NCBI RefSeq assembly: GCF_017571495.1
Contig: NZ_JAGETZ010000002.1
Coordinates: 310,001 to 374,000 of the forward strand
Length of the DNA stretch: 64,000 nt
Direction of reading: 5' to 3'
Origin: Hymenobacter negativus
Lineage (GTDB): Bacteria; Bacteroidota; Bacteroidia; Cytophagales; Hymenobacteraceae
The translations under genes and the position numbers were made by a program. Every line of letters begins with the position of its first letter. Position 1 is the first letter of the stretch. The notes under the pieces were generated by a model. It was not told the origin of the DNA. It saw only the letters and a list, made by a program, of their open reading frames with translations, and made no database searches. This document shows, piece after piece, positions 57,422-64,000 of this stretch.

Positions 57422-58273
57422 TTAATTAGTAGCCCCGGTATCGGTGCGGGACTCAATTGTTTGCTGCACGGTGGCAGGTACGGCGGAAAGCAAGTCGAGG
57501 CCGGTAGCGGCTTCAATGGCGTCGACGTTGGTTCGATACGTACCCCAGCTTGTGCTCAGTGCGTTGTCATTAGGCAGGTCAATAGCAATAACCCGCGTCG
57601 CGCTGCCAACTCGGCTGGCGTCGTTATCACCGGTGGGTAGCACTACTACCACCTTCCAGCAACGGGCGGGTACCGTGACGTGGCCGTTGTCGAGGGTGGT
57701 GAGGTAGCCGTTTGAACCTGTGCCGCCCCGGCCGTAACTCCCGCAGATGATGTACAACTCATTACCGGCGGCCCGGAGCGTGCGGCAATATTCTTCCAGG
57801 TTGGCCCAGGTCTGCTGGTTGTTGCGTGGTGCCTGGGGCATCATGTTGGTCATGAGGAAGGTAGCCGAGTTGTCGGCTACGGTACTCGTACGGTCGGCAC
57901 TGGGGCAGTTATGGCCGCGGTCAAAGCCCGAGTTGGTGTAGCTGCTGGCGCTTACGTGGTACCAGCTGGCTGGTAGGTCAGCATCGGGCCGGAAGTCGTC
58001 CTGGCGCGCAGCAGTTCCCAGCCAGGTGCTGCTCAGATGCCAGCTCACCCAGTTCGGCTTGCCCTGGTCGCGGTGATAGGAAAGGGCATATTGGGGCTTC
58101 GAGAGCAGGTAATTGGTGGGCTGCGCTTCGTCGGTGGTGGCCCCGCTGGGGTTTCCCAGCGTGAGGTGTTCCGGCAGCGGCGGCTGAACGGGGCCCGTCG
58201 GGCCGGGTACTGTTTCTTTCTGACAGGAAGCCAACAGCAAAATAGCTGCTAGTAGCGGAGCAATGGAGCGCAT
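57422..58273 (-). CDS. DNA/RNA non-specific endonuclease lipoprotein
   Basis: A 283-residue protein of the DNA/RNA non-specific (NUC1/Serratia nuclease) family. The start at 58273 gives a lipoprotein signal, MRSIAPLLAAILLLASCQKE, with Cys17 in the LASC lipobox. The catalytic motif is FDRGHNCPSADRT (the DRGH His as general base), with the metal-binding Asn in MMPQAPRNNQQTW. Family members hydrolyse DNA and RNA using a magnesium-bound water. Surface anchoring suggests nutrient (nucleic acid) scavenging or biofilm DNA breakdown, which is inferred. A short Pro-rich linker (GPTGPVQPPLP) follows the Cys. Confidence 0.92.
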   Translation of the reverse strand: MRSIAPLLAAILLLASCQKETVPGPTGPVQPPLPEHLTLGNPSGATTDEAQPTNYLLSKPQYALSYHRDQGKPNWVSWHLSSTWLGTAARQDDFRPDADLPASWYHVSASSYTNSGFDRGHNCPSADRTSTVADNSATFLMTNMMPQAPRNNQQTWANLEEYCRTLRAAGNELYIICGSYGRGGTGSNGYLTTLDNGHVTVPARCWKVVVVLPTGDNDASRVGSATRVIAIDLPNDNALSTSWGTYRTNVDAIEAATGLDLLSAVPATVQQTIESRTDTGATN

Positions 58274-58651
58274 ATAAAGGCAAGCGTTGGGATAATGAAG
58301 GTACGCGAACAATAAAAAATGTGATAGAAGAAAGCCACCGTTTTACTGAGTTGATAGCGTCAGGCTACCATCTTTCTTACCCGCCGGCTGAGCACTAGGC
58401 AGGAAGTTGATGGGGTATGATACGGGTGATTTGCCCGTCTGACACACAGATTATTATGGTGAAGCTGGTTTGATGGCCAAGTCGACTTTTCTCACTGAAT
58501 AGACCGCTGGACAGTGGGGTTTAGCCGCAGGCAGCGGGTAGCCGGCCAGACAAGCAGGCTACAGAAAAATTTACCGACGAGGCAATCCGCTTGCGGAAGT
58601 GGTGGCGTAGGTGGGTCATCATCTCAAACACCAAATCATTTAGCTATACCG
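58274..58651. other. Divergent intergenic region, nuclease and fasciclin genes
   Basis: 378 bp with no credible coding region. No perfect TAnnTTTG promoter is visible; a TACCTTCA-type match occurs on the minus strand close to 58295-58302. No long hairpin seen. Confidence 0.4.
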
Positions 58652-59215
58652 ATGAAAAAGTCTTTGTTTTCGCTCGCCTTCGTTGCCCTTTTCAGTGTTG
58701 CCGCTACCACTACTGTTTCGGCCCAGGCCACTAAGACGGTGATGGTCGGTGGTGCCCCCATGTACCCCACGAAAAACATCGTGGAAAATGCTGTTAACTC
58801 GAAAGACCACACCACTCTGGTGGCCGCTGTGAAAGCCGCCGGACTGGTAGAAACCCTGCAAAGCGCGGGTCCTTTCACCGTATTTGCTCCTACCAACGAA
58901 GCCTTCAACAAGCTGCCTGCTGGCACGGTAGAAACCCTGGTGAAGCCCGAGAACAAGGCAACGCTCACCAAAATCCTGACCTACCACGTAGTAGCAGGCC
59001 GCATGACCTCAGCTGACCTCATGAAAGCCATCAAGGCTGGCGGTGGCAAGGCCACCCTTAAAACCGTGAGCGGCGGCACCCTAACGGCCATGATGAAAGG
59101 CAAAGCCCTGGAGCTGAAGGACGAAAAAGGCGGTGTTTCGACCGTAACCATCGCCGACGTTATCCAGAGCAATGGTGTTATTCACGTTGTCAACACGGTG
59201 CTGATGCCCCAATAA
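58652..59215 (+). CDS. Fasciclin (FAS1) domain secreted protein
   Basis: A 187-residue protein with a signal peptide (MKKSLFSLAFVALFSVAATTTVSAQ); the start at 58652 is chosen because the upstream frame has no signal. One FAS1 domain follows: KNIVENAVNSKDHTTLVAAVKAAGLVETL, the H1 motif GPFTVFAPTNEAFNKLP, LTYHVVAGRM (the YH motif), and the H2 region VIQSNGVIHVVNTVLMP. FAS1 proteins are extracellular adhesion modules. No sorting or membrane domain is seen, so it is periplasmic or secreted. It is convergent with the DnaJ-TPR gene, the stops 18 nt apart. Confidence 0.93.
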   Translation: MKKSLFSLAFVALFSVAATTTVSAQATKTVMVGGAPMYPTKNIVENAVNSKDHTTLVAAVKAAGLVETLQSAGPFTVFAPTNEAFNKLPAGTVETLVKPENKATLTKILTYHVVAGRMTSADLMKAIKAGGGKATLKTVSGGTLTAMMKGKALELKDEKGGVSTVTIADVIQSNGVIHVVNTVLMPQ

Positions 59216-59233
59216 GGCTTTCTGAGCTACTGA

Positions 59234-60505
59234 TTACAACTTCGGCAACCGTCGTTGGCCCTGTGCCAGCGGCGGTTGCTTGCTTTTCGGGCGGTCCGAT
59301 GCCGGAGGTGCTGTGCGTGGCTTCGCGGGTGGTTCGGCGCCGCAGCTTCGTTGCGCGGTGCGGGCGTACTCGTAGCCCAGCCGAACGGCACGGCTATAAA
59401 ACTCGCAGGCGGCAGCCGAGTCGCCGGTGCGCGTCGCCAGCCGGCCAAGGAGGAAATGCGTGCGCCCATCGGTGGGATTGGCCCGGATGACGCGGAAATA
59501 GTCGTCGCGGGCCTCGGCGTACCGGTTAAGCGAAGTATAGGCCACACCGCGGAGCTGCATGTAATGCCAAGGCGTGGGGCTACCCGCCCGCTTGCGCTGC
59601 TCCAGCCCGGTGCTAAAGTCATTGACTGCCCGGTCCGTTTGGCCCAGGTCAAGCAAGCGGGTTTCGCCCCGGGCCAGATAGGCTGAACTGCGCATGCTGT
59701 CGAGCACAAGGGCGCGCGTAAAATGAAGCTCAGCCGCGCTAGGATTCCCTAGCATAGCTTCGCAACGACCCAAAAAATAAAAAAGGCTGGCCTGGCTGTG
59801 GGGCGACTGTGGATGTAGCAGCGCCGCCTGGAAGCTGGCCCGGGCACTGCGCGGGTCGTGGTTAATGAGCAAATCAAGCTCACCAAGGCGGGCGAGGGTT
59901 GGTGCGTGGTCGGGCCGGAAATGCAGCGACTCATCCAGGAAAGTATAAGCCGTAGCCCACTGGCCGTGAGTGTAGGCTCGCAGGCCGTCGCGGTAGTTGC
60001 TATTGGCCGTTATGCGGTCCATGGTCACTTTTACGGCCAACGAAAACAGCACGATGCCCAGCAAGAGCGCGCCGGTCAGCAGCCAGTCGCGGGCGTTGAA
60101 ACGGGCGCGCTGCTTGGGTATTCGTTGGTAGTGCCGCTCGCGGGCGCCGGCCGGGGGGCGGGTGCGCAATGGGGCGGGGGGCGGCATAGGCACACCGTAC
60201 ACATGCTGGGTAGCCGGGCGGTGCTGCTGGCGGCGCTGTGCTTCCTGAGCGCGCCGGGCGGCCTGGGCCAGCTGGAAATCATAGGTTGCGCGTTTGCCTG
60301 GGTCGCTGAGGACGCCATAAGCTACCGCTACGGATTTGAACTGGTCTTCGTAGCGAACATCCCCGCCGTGCTTATCTGGGTGGTAGCGTACCACCAATTG
60401 CCGGTAGGCACGCTTGATTTCGGCGGCCGGGGCATCGGGGGCTACTCCAAGTACTTGGTAATGATTCTGACTCACGCTGGGTGGGAAACACAAAGGGCGC
60501 TGCAA
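59234..60505 (-). CDS. DnaJ-domain protein with membrane segment and TPR repeats
   Basis: A 423-residue protein. A J domain lies at the N-terminus (about 13-75: NHYQVLGVAPDAPAAEIKRAYRQ, HPD in RYHPDKHGG, YGVLSDPGKRATYD). A Gln/Arg/Pro-rich linker follows, then one membrane helix (about 142-160, WLLTGALLLGIVLFSLAVK), then TPR-like repeats (about 165-385) including YTFLDESLHFRPDHAPTLARLGE, SQASLFYFLGRCEAML, SAYLARGETRLLDLG and AYTSLNRYAEARDDYFR. The last 40 residues are Pro/Lys-rich. It is probably a DnaK co-chaperone whose J domain and TPR part lie on opposite sides of the membrane. The start at 60505 is uncertain. Confidence 0.87.
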   Translation of the reverse strand: MQRPLCFPPSVSQNHYQVLGVAPDAPAAEIKRAYRQLVVRYHPDKHGGDVRYEDQFKSVAVAYGVLSDPGKRATYDFQLAQAARRAQEAQRRQQHRPATQHVYGVPMPPPAPLRTRPPAGARERHYQRIPKQRARFNARDWLLTGALLLGIVLFSLAVKVTMDRITANSNYRDGLRAYTHGQWATAYTFLDESLHFRPDHAPTLARLGELDLLINHDPRSARASFQAALLHPQSPHSQASLFYFLGRCEAMLGNPSAAELHFTRALVLDSMRSSAYLARGETRLLDLGQTDRAVNDFSTGLEQRKRAGSPTPWHYMQLRGVAYTSLNRYAEARDDYFRVIRANPTDGRTHFLLGRLATRTGDSAAACEFYSRAVRLGYEYARTAQRSCGAEPPAKPRTAPPASDRPKSKQPPLAQGQRRLPKL

Positions 60506-60620
60506 AATTCAGCCGCGGGCCGGGATTTTCCGTAGAACCAGCGCAGTCTGCTACTAAGTTTCCGCGAAAGCAGCGTTTCTGTTGAGCTTTTTTTCTTTTC
60601 GCCACCCTTTTTCGCGCCGT

Positions 60621-60998
60621 ATGTTCACCGACGACGATACTTCCAAAACCCCGCGCAACGACAGCCTGATTGGCAACCTGACCGGTTACCTCGACACTCG
60701 CATCGATATAGTCAAGCTTGAAATCCAGCAGAAAGTTTCCACGATATTGGTGGGCACCATTCACGGTGCCGCCTTAGCTATGCTGGGCCTACTATTTGTT
60801 ATTTTCGTGAGCATCTTTGCCGGACTGGCCCTCAATTCAGCCCTCAACAGCACATACTGGGGCTTTGGCGTAGTGGCAGGATTCTACCTTGTGCTGCTGG
60901 TACTGGTACTGGTGGGGGTAGACAAAGCCGCCTTTCAAGGCATTGCCAACAAGGTGCTCAAGGACACCATTTATAAATCTGACAAACGCCAAGCCTAG
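60621..60998 (+). CDS. Phage-holin-family-like membrane protein
   Basis: A 125-residue membrane protein; the start at 60621 (MFTDDDTSKTPRN) follows a longer frame with no family features. A polar helix (SLIGNLTGYLDTRIDIVKLEIQQKVS) precedes two membrane segments, about 47-70 (TIHGAALAMLGLLFVIFVSIFAG) and 80-100 (GFGVVAGFYLVLLVLVLVGV), then a basic tail. This matches the phage holin family label used for small Bacteroidota proteins encoded outside phages; nothing here suggests a prophage. It lies 6 nt before the next gene and is probably part of a stress or envelope operon. Confidence 0.75.
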   Translation: MFTDDDTSKTPRNDSLIGNLTGYLDTRIDIVKLEIQQKVSTILVGTIHGAALAMLGLLFVIFVSIFAGLALNSALNSTYWGFGVVAGFYLVLLVLVLVGVDKAAFQGIANKVLKDTIYKSDKRQA

Positions 60999-61004
60999 CC
61001 TGCC

Positions 61005-61871
61005 ATGAGTGAGTTGCAAAATCCGTTGTTCGAGGAAGAAAAAGAGTTTCTGGAGCGCAAGAAGCTGGAATACGAGCGGGCGTTGCGCGGCGACGTAGAC
61101 CACATCAAAGACCAATCGGTGATGGTGGGCAAAGTGGCACTGGTTGGTGCTGGCCTTGCTGGCAGCTTGTGGCTCATCAGCAAGCTGATTGGGGGAAAGA
61201 AGCGCAAGAGCCGCAAACGTGCTGAACGAGACGACTACAGCGACAATTACGCTGCCGATAACCACTACGAAGAGGCCGACCATGACTATGAGTTTGGTTC
61301 TAACTACTACTCCAGCGCGAAATTCGGGGCCCACAGCCACGACGACGGCTTAGCCCACAAATCAGCCGCTGATTCGGCGCAGGCCTTTACCAGCCACCAC
61401 GAAAACGCGCACGAAGCCGACGACCTGGGCTTTGGTTCCAAAGCAGCGGGTGCGAATGCTACGGAATTTGCGGCTGGCGCTGATGCGTCAAGCTTCGATA
61501 CCGAAGAGTTTGAGGATGACCCTTTCCAGGACCTGCCCTACGACGACAGCCGCCGTTTGCCCGATACGCACACATTTGATGACGAAGTATCCGCGCCAAA
61601 AAACAGCGCTGCCAACTCCCGCTCGCAAATGGTGGGCTCGGTACTGAAGGCCTTTTTGCAGACCGATACGGGCAAGGTTCTGGTGGCGCAAGCTGCTGCC
61701 GTGGCCATGGCTTTGGTGACGAAAAAAATAGGAGAGTTTTTCCCGGCCGACAAAAATGCCGACCTTGCGACTTCCCCCGGCTACGCACCTGCTGAAGCCG
61801 GTACTGTTTCCGTCGCCTCGCCTGCCCCTTCTGTCTCCTCGGATGCGTCCAACCCCTCCCAGTCTGTATGA
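61005..61871 (+). CDS. Acidic membrane-associated protein of unknown function
   Basis: A 288-residue protein. An N-terminal charged helix (LQNPLFEEEKEFLERKKLEYERAL) precedes one membrane segment (about 40-60, VGKVALVGAGLAGSLWLISKL), a Lys/Arg patch (GGKKRKSRKRAERD), a long acidic, His/Ser-rich disordered stretch (about 75-205), and a last hydrophobic segment (VGSVLKAFLQTDTGKVLVAQAAAVAMAL, about 212-240) ending KKIGEFFP. No family recognised. It starts 6 nt after the holin-like gene and overlaps the GGGP synthase start by 29 nt, which implies an operon of three genes. Confidence 0.65.
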   Translation: MSELQNPLFEEEKEFLERKKLEYERALRGDVDHIKDQSVMVGKVALVGAGLAGSLWLISKLIGGKKRKSRKRAERDDYSDNYAADNHYEEADHDYEFGSNYYSSAKFGAHSHDDGLAHKSAADSAQAFTSHHENAHEADDLGFGSKAAGANATEFAAGADASSFDTEEFEDDPFQDLPYDDSRRLPDTHTFDDEVSAPKNSAANSRSQMVGSVLKAFLQTDTGKVLVAQAAAVAMALVTKKIGEFFPADKNADLATSPGYAPAEAGTVSVASPAPSVSSDASNPSQSV

Positions 61872-62625
61872 TGCGCTGTGCACCCGTCAGCAGCACGGCC
61901 GTAAGGCACTGGCGGTCTTGCTCGACCCCGATAACCTGAATGAAACCAGTCTATTGCACTTGCTCCGCTTGAGCGAGGCGCACCCGGTAGACTACTTTTT
62001 TGTGGGGGGCAGCCTGGTGCTTACCGAGCATCAGGCTGCCCTTATTGCATTGGTAAAAGCCCATTCCACGGTGCCGGTGCTGCTGTTCCCCAGCCACAGC
62101 CTGCACCTCGACGGCCCTGCCGACGGCGTGCTGTTGCTCTCGCTCATTTCCGGCCGCAACCCTGATTTTCTTATTGGCCAGCATGTGGTAGCTGCACCGC
62201 GCCTCAAGGCAAGCGGCCTGCAACTCCTGCCCACCGGTTACATGCTGGTCGATTCGGGCCGGCCCACCACAGCTTCCTACATGAGTGGAACGCTGCCACT
62301 GCCGCACGACAAGCCCGGTATTGCGGCTTGCACTGCACTGGCTGGCGAGCAGCTAGGCCTAAAACTGATGTACCTTGATGGGGGCAGTGGTGCCAAAAAC
62401 CCTGTTTCCGGTGCCATGATTAAAGCCGTGCGTGAAGCTGTAAGCACGCCCATTATTGTGGGCGGCGGGTTGAACTCGGGCGAGAAGGTGTACGCCGCAC
62501 TAGCTGCCGGAGCCGATGTCGTAGTAGTCGGCAATCACATTGAGGCCCGACCGGAATTTCTGGCGGAAGTTGTGGGCGTAGTGGCCTCGTTCAACCAGGT
62601 TACAGCTGCACAACGGGTGTTTTAA
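61843..62625 (+). CDS. Geranylgeranylglyceryl/heptaprenylglyceryl phosphate synthase
   Basis: A 260-residue TIM-barrel prenyltransferase that joins a polyprenyl diphosphate to sn-glycerol 1-phosphate, an archaeal-type ether-lipid step also known in bacteria. The start at 61843 (MRPTPPSLYDAL) gives the usual length. Landmarks are ALAVLLDPDN, YFFVGGSLVL, VPVLLFPSHS, the substrate loop GYMLVDSGRPTTASYMSGT, MYLDGGSGAKNPV, the phosphate-binding GGGLNSGEKV, and VVVVGNHIE. Its start overlaps the previous stop by 29 nt. The lipid product in Bacteroidota is not settled. It is convergent with the GAF gene, the stops 36 nt apart. Confidence 0.9.
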   Translation: MRPTPPSLYDALCTRQQHGRKALAVLLDPDNLNETSLLHLLRLSEAHPVDYFFVGGSLVLTEHQAALIALVKAHSTVPVLLFPSHSLHLDGPADGVLLLSLISGRNPDFLIGQHVVAAPRLKASGLQLLPTGYMLVDSGRPTTASYMSGTLPLPHDKPGIAACTALAGEQLGLKLMYLDGGSGAKNPVSGAMIKAVREAVSTPIIVGGGLNSGEKVYAALAAGADVVVVGNHIEARPEFLAEVVGVVASFNQVTAAQRVF

Positions 62626-62661
62626 CTGTATTATTCTGAGTAACTACTGGAAAAGAGCCGC

Positions 62662-63375
62662 CTAGGGCCGATAAGCATCCAAGAGGCTCTGTAAGTCGCG
62701 GATGCGGCTTTCGACCTGCGTGAGAAAGGCGCCGGGAATGGGCACCTGCGTACCATGGCGTGCAAATAGGTACCGGACCAGCGCATTGAATGCCTGTACT
62801 TCTTCCTGTAGCTCGGCACTGAGCCGTTTCCACTGGACGTCGCCGGTTTCTGGCTGCATGCGGCAGAGGTGGCGTACCGCAATGGTGCGGCTGACCAGGG
62901 CAGCAAGCAGGTCGAGGATATGCTGCTCATCCGATGTGAAGGTGCGGGGAGCTCGGTCAATAATGCAGAGTGTGCCGAGCGGACGCTGGTCGGGCAGGCG
63001 CAGCAGGGCACCAGCATAGAAGCGCAGCTGATTATTCTCAGCAGCGTGCAGCGCTTCGGAGGGGATATCCGAATATTGTTCGAGGGCCAGGTCGTGGTAA
63101 ACCACGGCCCGTGCCAGGCTAATGGCTGTAGAGCACAGGGCTTCGACGCGGGGCTGCTGGTCGTTGCCAGGCATGCCCAGGTTGGCAGGGTAGTACACCT
63201 CATCTTCCTCAACCACCGAGATGAGCGAGATGGGCAGACTGAAAATGCGGGCCGTTAAAGCCACAAACTCCTCAAACACGGGCTCGGTGAGGGCTGGCAG
63301 TATATCATAGGCACGCACGCTGCGAAGCCGGTCGCTTTCGTCGGTGGGCAGGTTAGAGAGTGGGGTAGTAGCCAA
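62662..63375 (-). CDS. GAF domain-containing protein
   Basis: A 237-residue cytoplasmic protein with a GAF domain at about 20-170: YDILPALTEPVFEEFVALTARIFSLPISLISVVEED is the first helix-strand pair, then YYPANLGMPGNDQQ, ALCSTAISL, and AGALLRLPDQRPLGTLCIID, the common Y.G.PL......G.LC..D pattern, followed by PRTFTSDEQHILDLLAALVSRTI. A helical C-terminal part (RLSAELQEEVQAFNALVRYL) follows. No output domain (kinase, HD, GGDEF) is attached. It may bind a small ligand or act as a regulator. Confidence 0.88.
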   Translation of the reverse strand: MATTPLSNLPTDESDRLRSVRAYDILPALTEPVFEEFVALTARIFSLPISLISVVEEDEVYYPANLGMPGNDQQPRVEALCSTAISLARAVVYHDLALEQYSDIPSEALHAAENNQLRFYAGALLRLPDQRPLGTLCIIDRAPRTFTSDEQHILDLLAALVSRTIAVRHLCRMQPETGDVQWKRLSAELQEEVQAFNALVRYLFARHGTQVPIPGAFLTQVESRIRDLQSLLDAYRP

Positions 63376-63749
63376 GGTCGTAAATCATAGATAGCAAGAG
63401 GGGCACAGGTGGGGGCTGTCACAGCCACTGCACCGCCGCCAAGTTACTGCCATCCGGGGCCAGTACATCAACTCATTTCAATAATGATGGTCGAAGGATA
63501 GAAAATATAGTTTGTTGTCTCATGCGCTGCCTCTGGTAAGGGACTGTTTGCATCAGCCGAACAAGTATTCCGAAGCGGTGTTTCGGCTGAACGAAACCAG
63601 GAAACCTTCCCCGACAAGGTCCTATAAAAGCCAAAGCCTCGCTTCGGGAGGCCATGGTTTACCCGCTCCCTGGATAAAGGGTCAATCTGGTTAAGGGTAA
63701 GCAGGCGTAGACTCGCTGTAGCTTCGCGCACCATCCGCGCTCCCGTTCC
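63376..63749. other. Divergent intergenic region, GAF and AraC-type genes
   Basis: 374 bp with no credible gene. A weak inverted repeat (TCAGCCGAACA near 63554 with TGTTTCGGCTGA near 63580-63591) is the only structure seen. No consensus promoter noted. Confidence 0.4.
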
Positions 63750-64000
63750 GTGCACGCTCCCGCCATCACCACCTACGCTTTTCGCCCTGACCTGCCGCAG
63801 GAATTGGAGCTGACTACCATCGGGCAGGCCATGCGCACCTTCCGTCCGCTGCTGATTGAGCCTTCGCGGGCAGCGTTCTATCACATTATCTGGGTGCAGC
63901 GGGGGCACGCTACCCACACTGTAGATTTCCAATCCGTGGCTCTCGGGCCAGGTAGTATGCTCTTTGTCAGCCCGCAGCGGGTGCATACCTTCGATGCTAC
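63750..64000 (+). CDS. N-terminal part of an AraC-family regulator, cut by the window end
   Basis: An open frame from a GTG at 63750 to the window end, preceded by an in-frame stop at 63708 and no ATG between. The 83 visible residues read as the cupin-type sensing domain of AraC regulators: FRPLLIEPSRAAFYHIIWVQRG, HTVDFQSVALGPGSMLFVSPQRVHTFDA, in which the PG.......P..VH pattern is typical. The helix-turn-helix part would lie beyond the window. A later ATG at 63831 is possible but would cut the domain. Ligand and targets are unknown. Confidence 0.65.
   Translation, partial: MHAPAITTYAFRPDLPQELELTTIGQAMRTFRPLLIEPSRAAFYHIIWVQRGHATHTVDFQSVALGPGSMLFVSPQRVHTFDA

Noticed and set aside
60621..60998. 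Holin-like protein considered as a sign of prophage
   Set aside because: No lysin, capsid, integrase or terminase gene is nearby; the family occurs outside phages.
63468..63986. A 172-codon minus-strand frame at the right end
   Set aside because: It opposes the AraC-type frame, has no family features, and its start lies within that gene.

Overview
The window reads as a piece of a GC-rich Bacteroidota chromosome, most likely Hymenobacteraceae (Hymenobacter-like). The sequence evidence is: several secreted proteins ending in type IX secretion (T9SS) sorting domains of both type A and CHU_C/gliding type; a PorE-like OmpA lipoprotein; lycopene cyclase; families found mainly in Bacteroidota (DUF4293, DUF4476, a very long NusB); and promoters of the Bacteroidota form TTG-N19-21-TAnnTTTG, seen best before tRNA-Phe, tRNA-Pro and a TTG-started metalloprotease. 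The genus assignment is inference. No transposase, integrase, CRISPR array or rRNA operon was seen.

Layout. 1-3616: a same-strand run of unfamiliar genes ending in a tandem alpha/beta-hydrolase membrane protein. 3726-12457: SMP-30-like lactonase, T9SS metalloprotease, the ribosomal ABC-F factor EttA, DUF349, DUF2795 and an ABC ATPase. 12463-16657: lycopene cyclase, LOG-family protein, glutamate-type dehydrogenase, ArsR-like regulator. 16773-21805: a minus-strand housekeeping block, nusB-ytxH-(isocitrate dehydrogenase)-DUF1573-yajC-ybbR-coaE. 21926-30653: leucine dehydrogenase, two ABC exporters, VOC protein, two tRNA-Pro genes and small outer-membrane proteins. 30838-40726: two giant T9SS cargo proteins on either side of truA. 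41111-49267: thiolase, DUF4293, DUF4476, PorE-like protein, a Bacteroidota family protein and a pair of Fe-S oxidoreductase proteins. 49438: tRNA-Phe. 49628-57249: an arsenosugar biosynthesis region. 57422-64000: lipoprotein nuclease, fasciclin, DnaJ-TPR protein, envelope proteins, GGGP synthase, GAF protein and a truncated AraC regulator.

The most interesting part is the arsenosugar region. ArsM (arsenite methyltransferase) and a DUF547 protein run leftward. From the opposite side of a 143-bp gap, a TIGR04283-type glycosyltransferase, an NAD-epimerase, an SDR, an AhpD-like protein and the radical SAM enzyme ArsS run rightward in a tight operon. A second DUF547 gene closes the block. The two DUF547 genes share about 560 bp that is nearly identical at the DNA level, while their 5' ends and flanks differ. 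They form direct repeats 5.1 kb apart that bracket five of the pathway genes, which suggests gene conversion or a recombination-prone cassette. The roles of the epimerase, SDR, AhpD-like and DUF547 proteins in arsenosugar chemistry are not settled and make this the best candidate for an incompletely described system.

Many intergenic gaps hold long hairpins. Some are ordinary bidirectional terminators with stems of up to 30 bp. Others belong to at least two dispersed hairpin families: one with a GAACGTCATGCTGAGC core (23114, decayed copy at 47746) and one with a GTAGyrCGrAC core (25074, 36200, 55217).
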